The notes under the pieces: generated by a model | What the model was told of the DNA's origin: nothing | Databases searched by the model: none | Seen by the model: only the letters and a program-made list of their open reading frames with translations | From: Deuterostichococcus epilithicus | Taxonomy: Eukaryota; Chlorophyta; Trebouxiophyceae; Prasiolales; Stichococcaceae | Direction: 5' to 3' | Length of the DNA stretch: 64,000 nt | Assembly: GCA_033439295.1 (NCBI GenBank) | Contig: JAVTLE010000016.1 | Span: 2,542,001-2,606,000 of the forward strand | Part shown: positions 11,143 through 21,417 of the stretch, piece after piece | Layout: every line of letters starts with the position of its first letter | How positions within the stretch are numbered: the first letter of the stretch is position 1 | Position numbers and translations under genes: made by a program

Positions 11143-14119
11143 ATGCACGACTCCGCCGCGCACAGGAGGCGCTCAATGAGGACCAGTCTACTGGCCCGCG
11201 CGCTCGCGTACCTGGGCGGCGCCGCATTCATACTGCTGCTGCTGTCGGCGACTGGCGTGCTGGACCTGCTGGTAGGCAGCGGCGCCGCTGGTGGTGGCCC
11301 TGCTGTTGACGGCGTCATCCGCAAGCCAGCGCCAGGCGTTGGCCCCGGCTGGGCGGCTCTGCACGCCACCTACGCCGAGGAGATCCGCTCGCACGACGCT
11401 GGCGAGGTCAGTGTAACCATCTGGTGTCCCTTGCCTTCAGGTCTCCTGGTTGGTCTTCGCGGCGCGGCTGAGGCAGCGTGGTGGTGGTACTTCCTCATTA
11501 ACAGCACCCATGTCTGAGTCCCAGTGCATATCTGCCTGTCCAGGCTTGGGGCCCGGCAGACAAGCCATCCTTCGACTGTGCATGCTGGCTGGCTATCTGG
11601 CGCCTGTGCACTGCTGGGCAGCACCCAGGACCGAGCTTGGGATTGCACGGCAAGCGCGTTCGCCTGGTCACATGCAGCAGCCTTGTTGCAGCGAAACATC
11701 TGCGCCACGGAAACCATTCTTTTTTGGACCGATGGCAGGGCCTGCAGGTGGCGTTCTATGGGGACGACCTGATCGAGTCGTGGCGCGGCAGCACCGGTGG
11801 TGTCGCGTCCGCCGCGTGCGCCGGCATTCCGGAGGTGTGGGCGACCCACTTCGGCGGGCGATTCCGCGCGCAGGCCTACGGCATCGCAGGCGAGCACTGC
11901 CGGGCTTTGCCGACCTCTTCACGCTTCGGGCCACCTTTGAGACTGTCCATCTCGGATGCTGGGTTGGCGGGGGCGGCAGCCTGCGCTTGCGGGCTCCTGC
12001 CAGACAGCTGGACCGGCAGCCAATGCAGTCGCAGTTGCAGGCTTCACTGCATTAGGCACACGGCACACGGTCTAGCTGCTCCTGGCCTGACCAAGCACTG
12101 CAAGCTGGCCAGTCTGTGCGCTGTGCAGGTGCCAGGCAGGCGGCAGCAGCATGCGTGACATGAACATTCGTTGGAGCCAAAGTCCAGAGACACCCTGACA
12201 TGCTGACCTGGCCGTAGATTCAACAGCATGCGGTCAGATGACGGCCCGCCGAACCCTTCCTGCATACCCACCGCAGGCGAGCAGACAGCCAACCTGCTGT
12301 GGCGTCTCAAGCAGGGCGGCCACACGCAGCGCCAGCCGCCCGTCGCGCTGCTGCACGCCGGCGCCGCCGACATTGATGCGGCGTTTGCCACCGGCGGCNG
12401 CNGNGCGGCCGCGCGCGCGGCCGCCCGGGGCATTGTCTCCAGGTGTGGCCACAGTCACCGTACTCCAGTCAAGGTCAATTGGTTCGTCAGACGGTGACGC
12501 GGCATACATCGCATCCCTGTGAAGACCCGCATGTGTGCGCAGCCGGCGGCAAGGTTGCGTGACATGTGCTGCGTCCTATGGCTGGGTCCTCTGCTGCACA
12601 GCTTTTGACACTGGCGTGACCTGACGTAGTCGCTGCCGCTGTCCCACTGCCGGGCCGCGGGGAGGCACCGCTGTGCGCGCCGCTGCCGCAGGATTGAGGC
12701 CAGCCTGAAGCTGCTGCACGGCCGCAAGCCAACGGGCCGCGTGCTGCTGCTTGCGCTGCTGCCGCGGGTGCCGGCGCCTGGCGCGCCCGCCAGCGGCGGC
12801 GACATGCCGTGGCCGTCCCCGCTCGCGGCCGGCATCCTGGCGGTGAACGAGCGCCTGGAGGCCCTCGCTGATAGGTGAGCCTGGCGGAGTGGGACACCGT
12901 GTCTGAAGGACGGGCACAGCTGCGGCTGTCGCCTGAGTGGCAGGGCCTTCCTGCTGCATTCTGACAGCCGCTGCACCGCACGACAGGGTGAGCACACCCG
13001 CGCCTGTTTCAAATTCAAAACAGAACCATGCAGGGCAAAGCGAAAGGAATCAAACGAAGGAGCCTGCGCGGGCGGTGCAGGTACCCTGCGGCGCACTATC
13101 TGGACTGCGGCCCGGCGCTGCTGGCGGCAGGACCCCGCATTGGCGAGCGCCGCATCGCGGCTGCCCTGATGCCGGGCGGCCGCCAGCCAAATGCCGCAGG
13201 CATGCACCGCCTGGGCTTGTGCCTGGACTCGCTGGTGAACCACCTGGTGAAGGAGCCGCCGCCCATCGGCGCCGACATGGCGGATGAGGTCAGTGTGAGG
13301 GCTTCCGAGGACCCTATTCGACCGTTGATCCTGTTTGCGGACTCAATGTTGGGGGCCGGGGCTGTGTCCAGAACGGGGCTGTGTCCAGACGCGCTGGTGA
13401 TTCCTCATGACGACCGCATCACCGCCCACCCGCGCCGACATGGCCGACAGACAGTGGAGACGTCTGTTTGTCTGACATCGTCATACACTAGACGATGAGA
13501 GCATGCTCGGCAGGCACCCAGGCGGAGCAACATCCCATTGGTGCCTGCCTGCTCATCCTGCTGCTGTCCGTCTGCGGCGCTCAGACCTGATTATCCTCCT
13601 ATGCACCCACATGACTCAAGCTCATGGCGGTGGCTGGACCTTGACCTAGGCTTGCTGCGCACATCCTCAGCTTTGCCTATTAGAGATGCTATTGCGAGAC
13701 TCTGCACGCAGGTGCATCCAGCAAGACGCTGTATAGTGCCGGGACCGTAGCATGTTGGTTCCGCAAACCTTCATTCCACAAAGTCCACGCTCACAACCCT
13801 CGTTGTGCCGCTGCAGACCGACGACCCCACGCCGGACGACCCAAAGAACCTGCAGACGCGCATCATAGAGGTGGTGCAGCCGGCCGCTGGCCCTTTGGCG
13901 GCTGCAGCGGCGGCCGCGGCAGCGACGGCATCTGCTGCCGCTGGCCCGTCACTGGCGACTGTAGACTCCGCAGCCGCTGCTGCAGCGGCGGTCAACACGG
14001 CGGTGGTCGACGCTTCGGTAGCTGTCGAGGGTGAGTCCGCAGCTGGGGTGGCCGGCGGTGCGGATCCGGCGGTGGTGGACGCCGCCGCCGCAGGGGCAGC
14101 CGCGGGTGCTACTGCATGA
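11143..14119 (+). CDS. Membrane-anchored SGNH/PAF-acetylhydrolase-IB-like protein, probable pseudoenzyme
   Basis: Related to the alpha subunits of platelet-activating-factor acetylhydrolase IB (GDSL/SGNH hydrolases). Exon 1 (11143-11406) encodes a short basic N-terminus and one transmembrane helix (LGGAAFILLLLSATGVLDLL), so it is probably a type II membrane protein. Exon 2 (from 11748) has VAFYGDDLIESWRG...GIPEVWATHFGGRF. Exon 3 (from about 12276) has GEQTANLLWRLKQGG...VALLHAGAADI. A further exon ends NERLEALADR near 12873. Next is AHYLDCGPALLA...LMPGGRQPNAAGMHRLG (13081-13287). The last exon starts about 13820 and ends in an Ala-rich tail. Family blocks are GDS, GTND and DGLHPN; here they read GDD, GAAD and GGRQPN, so Ser, Asn and the Asp/His pair are gone. 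The fold hallmarks (ESWRG, LLWRL, YLDCG, NAAGM) remain. A few N bases lie at 12399-12404. The start could also be a later Met at 11176. Confidence 0.82.
13376..13451 (+). pseudogene. Decayed copy of the SGNH-protein exon tail in the following intron
   Basis: The stretch from ggctgtgtccagacgcgctg to gcgccgacatggccgacag matches the end of the functional exon at 13211-13286 (gcttgtgcctggactcgctg through gcgccgacatggcggatgag), about 165 nt downstream. A short ggggctgtgtccaga repeat sits at its left end. It has no intact frame. Confidence 0.65.
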
Positions 14120-14732
14120 AAGCCTCCAGCAATACGACCACCATGAAGGGCGGAGGGAGTTGTTCTCAGCGGGTTAGGGCAAGGAGGCGGGACCCAGCTC
14201 TCTTGATAGGACCAGTGACTGGAGCGGAGAGCAGGAGCGGAGAATAAGGCAACTCAGGAGAATATATAAGACAACTCAGTTGGCATTGAAGTTCAGCTTA
14301 TGTGCCCGGAAGATTGGAGGACTTCTGGTGACTGACGCACAGATGGCAAGTGTGCATACAATCATCAACCACTGTTAACCAACCGCTGTTGATCAACCGC
14401 CGTTGATCAACCGCTGTTGAGAAACATCGTTGGACATCAAAGAGGAGTTCCTTTACAGAATGTAAAATCATGCATCAGCCAGCCTCACTACTCAATCCAT
14501 TTCGTCCATCAGACAAAGCAAACCATTAATTGCTACACCTCGCTACTCTCCCGGCCTGACTGTTGTCCAGCTTTAATATTAGGCTGGCGCTGAATAGCCG
14601 TCCCCATTACTGAAGGAGTGCTTGATGCTGCAGTTCTGCAGTTACCGCTTGTACTTGCTGGCCAGCTTGCTCCCGACGCAGTGCATTCCATCCGTTACCT
14701 AACTGCTGGAGCTTTTCACTTTTTCAATTGCA
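14120..14732. repeat. Intergenic stretch with a short tandem repeat at about 14365-14425
   Basis: About 600 nt after the SGNH-like gene. It contains three to four imperfect units of a 14-nt motif of the form accgctgttgatca near 14380-14420. Otherwise it is AT-richer than its surroundings and has no supported gene. It should include the 3' UTR of the SGNH gene. Confidence 0.55.
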
Positions 14733-14996
14733 ATGGCGACAAAGAAAGAAGAGCAATGGCCTCGCCGCACGTGCGTCATCGTGGTCTGCATCTCTGCCGC
14801 AATATACAGCATTCAAACGATCATTTATTTCCGCAGCAAGCATCGTCGTGACCAAATTACACACCGAACAGCAACGCGGTTGGTACATCTCAAGATTGGC
14901 AAGCGCCCTACTCAGCAGATGCGTCTCATCACCTGTCTTGTGATGGTCGGCCTCATGACAGTGATGGTCTGCTGCTTCACTTGGCTGCAGATGTAG
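14733..14996 (+). CDS. Possible small two-helix membrane protein
   Basis: An uninterrupted 87-residue frame starting MATKKEEQWPRR. It has two clear hydrophobic stretches (about residues 13-31, VIVVCISAAIYSIQTIIYF, and 64-86, LITCLVMVGLMTVMVCCFTW) separated by a basic, Thr/Arg-rich loop (SKHRRDQITHRTATRL). It stops at 14996. I do not recognise a family. A helix-loop-helix hairpin with charged ends is typical of real membrane microproteins, but the frame is short and unspliced, so chance is not excluded. Confidence 0.35.
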   Translation: MATKKEEQWPRRTCVIVVCISAAIYSIQTIIYFRSKHRRDQITHRTATRLVHLKIGKRPTQQMRLITCLVMVGLMTVMVCCFTWLQM

Positions 14997-15451
14997 TGAC
15001 CGTGCACAGGCATCAGCAGCGGTTGCGAGAGGCAGGAGGGCAGGAGAGCAGGAGAACAGTCAGCTCACTGCCATGGATGTGTCGCGGATGCCAAGTTACA
15101 AGTCAAAGCTGTCAGATCCGAGTTGGGATCAAGGGTGCCAATGATGCGGTCGGAACCACCAGGCCAGTAGCCGCAAACTGCAACTGGGGCCCACGAGGAG
15201 GACACACCAGCAGCTACAGGTGGCGGCGGCGGCGGCGGTGGCGGAGGTGGCGGCGGCGGCGGCGGCGGGCGGGGCGCCGCTGCGGCACAGCAAACGGATA
15301 TCACCCATGTGCAGTGCTTTGAAGGCATCTGTTGGCTGGCCAGTCTGCAGTCGTCGATGAAAGTCCAATCCCGTGCAAAGTTACATCTCACGAAGCGGAA
15401 CTCATGACAAGCACGTCCGGTGTGCATCAACGCAGCCTGCGGGGATGGACA
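14997..15451. repeat. Intergenic region with a (CGG)n-rich tract at about 15219-15272
   Basis: A GGC/GGT/GGA triplet tract of about 54 nt; on the minus strand it would read as a polyproline run. It lies downstream of the proline-rich minus-strand gene and is probably its 3' UTR. No supported gene. Confidence 0.6.
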
Positions 15452-16051
15452 TCAGGGGGTAGGCTCAACAAAATTCACACCGCCTTTGGCGGGAGTTGGG
15501 GCAGCAGAGTACGTCGGGAGAGTCGTAGGCGCGGGAGATGGCTCGGGTGGCGAGGGTAGTGCATAGCTGGCGAGCGGCGGAAATGTAAAGGAATATCCGC
15601 CTGGGTATTCACCTCCAGAGCTAGCGGGCGGCGGAGGCGTCGGCCGAGATACGCCTCCGTACAACAGGTAGCCTGCAGTCCACAGGAAGGCAATCTCCGG
15701 CTGTCAATGATGTGCGCATCAGTTTATGTATCGATATGTGATGGAGCAGAGGTGCAGCTGCTGAGGGCGACAAGGCATTTTCCCTCCAGACACGAGGAAG
15801 TCGCAGGTGTTCCAGTTCCCTGCTGCTCGCAGTCCGCTGTCCAGAACGCTGGCGCACATGCACAGTCGTTCTGTATGTACCCTGGTATTCCACCCCACAT
15901 GCAGCCCCGGCGCCAAGTGTCTGCTGTCTGATGCATCGTTCGGACCATGCTTGGATGTGGGAAGCGTTATGAACGCGCACCTCCGGGCACAGGAACCGGA
16001 GCAGGCACGGCAACGAGCGCAGGCACAACGACTGGAACAGAGACCACAGGG
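15452..16051 (-). CDS. Proline-rich protein, partly resolved, unidentified
   Basis: The last exon (about 15452-15700) follows a ttgacag acceptor. It reads PEIAFLWTAGYLLYGGVSRP, then a Pro/Ser/Tyr/Thr-rich tail (GGEYPGGYSFTFPPLASYAL and further PSPPEPSPAPTTLP units), ending GGVNFVEPTP-stop. A preceding exon (about 15985-16051) after a gtgcag acceptor reads GYALSPVVSVPVVVPALVAV and ends in a GTGCGC donor. The short hydrophobic piece before the tail suggests a membrane or wall-associated protein with a disordered C-terminus. The 5' end was not found. No family recognised. Confidence 0.4.
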
Positions 16052-16065
16052 CTGAGCGCATACCC

Positions 16066-18476
16066 TTGACCTGCACAGGTGCATGCATTTGGGAGTCAGC
16101 ATGCCATGGTCATGCATGCACTCATTCTCATACTCGTGGGTTGCACTCATGAATCTGCGGGTATATATAGCAGCCGCAACCATCAAGCTCCTTGCCCACT
16201 AGCCAGCCGCGGCGCTCAGAATTGCACACCCGTGCTGATCAGTTAAGTTAGCTGTCAGAGTCAGCAACGCTCGCTCGGGCTGTCGCCGGCTTTGTGCTAA
16301 GCTCGACTTCCAATGGGTTTTGAGGGCCCCTCAATGAGGGGCAACACAGATCTCGCCCAGGCAGCCGTAGACCTGCCCAGCAGCCTTACGACACATGACG
16401 CGGCCGCAGCTTCGCTTCAGGCCCTTTCAACTGCGCCGTGTAACCCATCTCTCAGACAAGCCACTTGTCGACGGTCGAGCAGCCTGCTTCGCGGCTCCTG
16501 AGTGGTTTTTGATGCTGCTGGATGGAAAGAACAAACGAACCTGATGTGCACTGCTCTTCGGACATCGTTTTATTACAGAACATACAGCTTTGAACGTGTG
16601 CGCGTCGCCGTCCAGCAAGCAGGACTGCAGACGGCCAGCGATAAAAGGCCCCGTCTTCCCGACCACTGACCACGCAGGTGTCATCGTGTGGCCGCCAGGG
16701 AAGCTGGCGGCGCAGCGTGCAGCTGCACCTCACGATTGGTGCGGGACGGGGCGGCTTTCGCGTATCAGATTTTTGAGGAGATGCTTCAGATTCGCAACAC
16801 CCAGCCCTACCTTGCACTTTTGCGGGCGCTGTCAGTGCTGCCGCCAGCAATGCCGCCAACAAAACCGCCATCCTTGCAAACCAGCCGTTGCTCATTATGA
16901 CGCTGCAATGCCCGGTTAAGCGTCAGAGCAACGGCGTGGCCGACAGGGAGCCTTCCGGAAATGACCCCTTCCTGCAGCTGCAGCACCTGGCTCTGCCGAG
17001 GTTTTACAGGCAGGGTTACAGGGTTTAGCGCTGCGAAATAGATCCCAGCAGCTACAATGCCGCTTGCGTCCCATGGAAGCGGTCACGAACGGATTCGCGG
17101 CGAACGGATTCTGACGGATGCTGAGTGCCGTTCAGTCCGGGAAGTCAGAAGTTCGTGACAGCGTTCCCGCCACGAAACTGGCGGCAGCACAATCAAATTG
17201 TGGCGGCGGCGCCGTCTGCGGTCGCAGCGGCATCGCCAGCAGCAGCACCGACCATGGACGTGGATGTGGATCGGTCGTTATTTGGTGCTGAGCAGAGAAG
17301 TTCGCAAGTCGCAATGCAACATATGACCCTCAATTGGGTGCCCAGCGAGACATTGGTCATCACGTTCGCACCAGCTATCCCAGCTTTTTGGCCAATCCGA
17401 AGGCGAGTTCGTCATGTCAGAAACGGTCGCGCAGAACTAGCTTTGCTTGCCTCATCATATCGCGCCAACAAATTCGACAGCTTTCATCCGGACGATACGT
17501 GTCTGATTGACCAGGTGCGCGCTCTGCATCCAGCAGATAGTTAAATGCAGATTGTACTGTCGTGGTGCACTCGCAGATGGTTGCATGAACCGGGATGCAG
17601 ACTTCCGCATCGGATATCTGCACCTGGACCGGAGCGAAAGCAAGCTGCTCAAGCGTGGTCGAACGCCAAGTGGACGTGGCACTGCATGCGGGGGGATGCC
17701 AGTGGTAGAGAAGTGCTGCGAGGGTGTCATGAATTCAAGTGTCAAAATTCATGTTAAATCATGAACCTGTATGTGAAAATTCAGTTATCAGCCGTCGACC
17801 TGCATGTGGATCTTTAGAGCTCAGGTTGTCATGGTGCGGCACTTGGTGCACATCCCACTGGCAAGATCTCAAGCTGTTCAAGGATTGCTGCAGGTTACGG
17901 AAGACGACCTGCTACATTCTTCTTGGCAGCATGTCGGGCCAGACGACGGATGTCAGCCACTTGGGCCAGGGCGGCGAAGGCGCCACTGGCGGCGTCTCAA
18001 GTGCTGCCGCGACCGTCGCACAGGTGATTTTCGCGAGCAACAGTGCTTCATGCTGTACCATCGCCGACATAGAGAATGCTGGAGCCTATGAAGGCCAACA
18101 GTGTTCCTAGGGCAACGGTACGAGGTTGCCCTACCATTTTGCTACATACCAAACAGCGTCAGCGTTTGCACAAGATGTACGTCCTTGTCGCAGGCCGCCA
18201 AGAGTGCATGGTCCAAGGCCACTGGCGAGCCGCAGGACCCACGTAGCCAGGGACCCAGCCCTTCGCTGCCGCCGCAGACCCAGGCTGTGCCCGGCGAAGA
18301 GCACAAGTGCGATCTCCGACCCACTTGCTGCAAACAGACTGTGTGTGCGTGCCGCAGTGCAGCATATCTGCATAACCCAAAATGTGCTGGTGACCGCAAT
18401 GCCCAGGCGCCAGATGTCGTGGCGTCTTTTTCTGAACACTTGAACGTGTGGAACCCTGTACTGAACCTGATGCAGG
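16066..18476. other. 2.4-kb region without a supported gene
   Basis: Open frames occur (for example 17125-17544 on +, 139 residues), but none shows a domain, a recognisable motif or a consistent exon chain. The 3' part should contain the promoter and 5' UTR of the dehydrogenase gene. A TTTAGGG-like piece (cagggttacagggtttagc) lies near 17011-17032. Confidence 0.4.
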
Positions 18477-21095
18477 ATGGACCCAGCTCCGGACTATGGG
18501 TACGATTCCTACAAGGGTCACGGCCGCCTCACTGACAAGGTGATTGACACTCCTACAGAACCAACTGTTGGAGGTCCTTTACATCACCCCCCTTCTTAGG
18601 GACCGACATCCCATCTCCTGTGCAGAGCTGCTGCGCTGGCGGCTGCAGATCAGACCAGAATGTAGCCGCCGCCGGCGTGTCCGCCTGCTCGCCAGCAACA
18701 GTGACTGACCGACGCGTCGATCAGGCAGCATCCAGTGCGAGGCTTGAACCCGCGGCGAGCTGCAATGCGTCGCGGTGCTTGCAGGTTGCGCTGATCACCG
18801 GCGGAGACTCGGGCATCGGGCGTGCGATTGCGCTCGCGTATGCGCGCGAGGGCGCGGACGTCGCCATCTCCTACCTGAACGAGCACAAGGATGCTGAGGT
18901 GCGGCGTCGAGGACCCTGCCGGTTTCCACAGGGTTTAGGGTTTAGGGTTTAATCACAGCACACCTGGTCTGGCAGAGGGGTGGTCCCACTGTGGCCAACC
19001 CAGGCAGGGTGCACCAGCATGTGACAGCAGCGCATCAGTCCTGCAGACGTACAGACACCGCGCTGTTGTAGCGCGGCGCCGGGGGCACATGTGGCCGACC
19101 CTGTGCGCCGTCCTCGCCAGTACGCCAACGGGGCGATGCACAGCAGTGCCGGACGGGCGACAGGCTCTGCTCGCTGCAAAGCCTGCAGCGAGCAAAGCCT
19201 CGTTTGACGTACGTCCTGGCAACCTGGGTGTCAGCTGGTGGAGGACCAGCTGGCTGTGTTCGAAGTGCCCATTGAAGCTTGTTGTATGTATGACAGGAGA
19301 CCAAGCGTGTTGTGGAGGAAGCTGGTCGGCAGGTGGTGCTGTTGCCCGGCGACCTGGCGACGGAGCATGGTTGTAAGGCGGCGATCAAGGGCACAGTCGA
19401 CAAGTTCGGCCGCATCGACATCCTGGTGAGTGCCTGGGCTCAAGGCTGTTGTGTTCAGTTGTTGCAGGGTGCCGCATTGCACATGCAGGATCAGCTTGGA
19501 ATATGTACAGGACCGCATGTTTGCTGGTAGATAGTGCTGTCAGTCATCACTGCCTGCGTGTCGAACATGCAGTCAGACCATGCAGCAAACAAGGTCAGAG
19601 CCGCCGCTGCCAAGCATACAAGCCAAGGCGTGTAATGTAGAGTGTGGCCTGGAGCGTGCTCGCGTCACCCTCCGCAGGTGAACAACGCCTCGGTGCAGGG
19701 CGCAAAGCAGGAGGACTTCCGCGACATCAGTCGCGAGCGGCTGGAACGCACATATAATACCAACGTGTTGGCCATGTTCACCCTGGCACAGGTAGGTAGC
19801 GCGAGGAGATGTGTGGATGATTGTCAACAGCCGCTGAGTGCAGGGAGCCGGCCCCAGGAGGTCGCTCATCTGCGCAGTTGTGGTATAGCATGGTTTGAGT
19901 GCGATTTTCAAGTGTCCGACCTAGCCAGACACATGTTTGGCACACATCAAACGTTGAGTGCGCCCTCTAAGCGTGCTGCGGCATGTCACGCAGGAAGCGC
20001 TGGGGCACATGAAGGAGGGCTCTTCCATCATCAACTGTGCCTCCATCCAGGGCTACTCGCCGACGCCGCAGGTGTGCAGCTTTGACCTGGGCCGGTTGTC
20101 ACTGCGCTGCTGATCTCCTCGATGTCGCCAGTAGTTTGCTGTGCAGAGGCTTTGCCGGAAAAAGGCTCTCCCTGACAGCTTCGTCGTCATGGGCCTCTGG
20201 TTGGCTTGTCTCCGCCAAGCTGTTCACTGCTCTGCACTGCCATCCTTGGATCGAGGTCGTGACATGGTGCTGCCATGTCTCACGCGGTGTTGTTTGATTG
20301 ATCTGCGACCAGATCCTGGACTACGCCACAACCAAATCGGCGATTGTGGGCTTCACTAAGGGCCTGGCCCAGATGCTGACAGAGAAGTATGGTATCCGCG
20401 TCAACGCCGTTGCGCCCGGCCCGATCTGGTGAGCCAACTGATGACGGCCTTGCCTATGCGGCTGCAAGGAAGGCAGTGCCGCACCAACACATTCGCGACA
20501 TTGACAGCTGCTGGCCGCTGCGCTGTGTGCGAAACCCTTTTGGCACCAGGGAATGCTAGCTCGCACGAGGTGGCAGCGCTTGGGAATCGCTGACGCGCTC
20601 CTCCCCCATGCCTGCATAGGACGCCGCTGCCGCAAGCATCCTTCCCCGCCAAGGACATCGCGCAGTTTGGCAGCCAGGTTCCAATGAAGCGGCCAGGCCA
20701 GCCGAAGGAGGTGGCTGCCGCTTTTGGTAAGTGCCATTCTCGCTGTCGCTCCATGAAATGCCATCTGTGTGTTGTGCTGCAGTCACTGTGCCCATTATAG
20801 TCACGTGTCCAAGTGCCCAGACGGGCTGGCTGCTCTGCTGCAGAGCAGGGTTCAACAGACCGCTGCATGCTCAGCTTGCCGCTGTGCTGCCCGCAGTGTT
20901 CCTCGCATCCCCGGAGGCATCTTACATCAGCGGCGAAATCCTGGCGGTCACAGGTGATACGGTTGCGCGAACACAGTTCCCGCTGATCACCAGATGCGAG
21001 GTTGGATATGCCATAGATGTGCAGGCTGCTATGCCATGTGCCCAGCTTTGACTCAGCCGTGTCTTCGATGCGCAGGTGGCAGCCCCACTGCCTGA
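18477..21095 (+). CDS. Short-chain dehydrogenase/reductase (glucose/ribitol dehydrogenase-like)
   Basis: NAD(P)-dependent oxidoreductase of the classical SDR superfamily, closest in motif pattern to plant glucose/ribitol dehydrogenase homologues and bacterial YghA-type proteins. Nine exons: 18477-18539, 18785-18898, 19297-19425, 19678-19791, 19994-20071, 20313-20428, 20620-20726, 20897-20953 and 21076-21095. They sum to 798 nt, 265 residues plus stop, all with GT-AG introns and compatible phases. Exon 1 encodes [20 protein letters not shown]. Cofactor motif [10 protein letters not shown] is in exon 2, VNNAS in exon 4, and the active-site Ser (INCASIQG) and Tyr-x3-Lys (YATTK) in exons 5 and 6. 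PGPIWTPL and [12 protein letters not shown] follow. All catalytic residues are present. Substrate unknown. No plastid transit peptide is evident in the model. Intron 2 carries a telomere-like tract. Confidence 0.95.
18933..18952 (+). repeat. Interstitial telomere-like tract (TTTAGGG-type) in an intron
   Basis: Three tandem units of gggttta lie in intron 2 of the dehydrogenase gene. TTTAGGG is the plant and Chlorella-type telomere repeat. Shorter degenerate pieces occur near 31320-31350 and 47376-47390. Confidence 0.8.
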
Positions 21096-21417
21096 GGGCA
21101 GCGTTCAGCGCTTGGAAGGAGCTTCACATCACCATGGACACATCGACGACACTGCGCGCTTTCTTCTGGATGGGAGGAGCCTTGGTGTCATGGCGTGTGT
21201 CATGTGGCGGCGTGTGTGCTGCTGAAGCTATGCGCACCGCTGGCGCTGGTCCTTCCAGACTTGATAGAACAATAGCAAAACCTGCAGAGAGCTTCTGAAG
21301 AAGCATTTTGCGTTGAGCTCATCTCATTGCAGCATCAGGCATCTTCCACACAAACAGCATTGCATGTGGGCTCAGACGCCATCAACACTCCTCCTCCTCC
21401 CATGCCACCACTTCCCA
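21096..21417. other. Convergent 3' region between the dehydrogenase and LTD
   Basis: About 320 nt holding the two facing 3' UTRs. No ORF or RNA gene seen. Confidence 0.5.

Noticed and set aside
17125-17544. 139-codon plus-strand frame
   Set aside because: Considered as a small gene upstream of the dehydrogenase. No motif, hydrophobic pattern or homology could be named.
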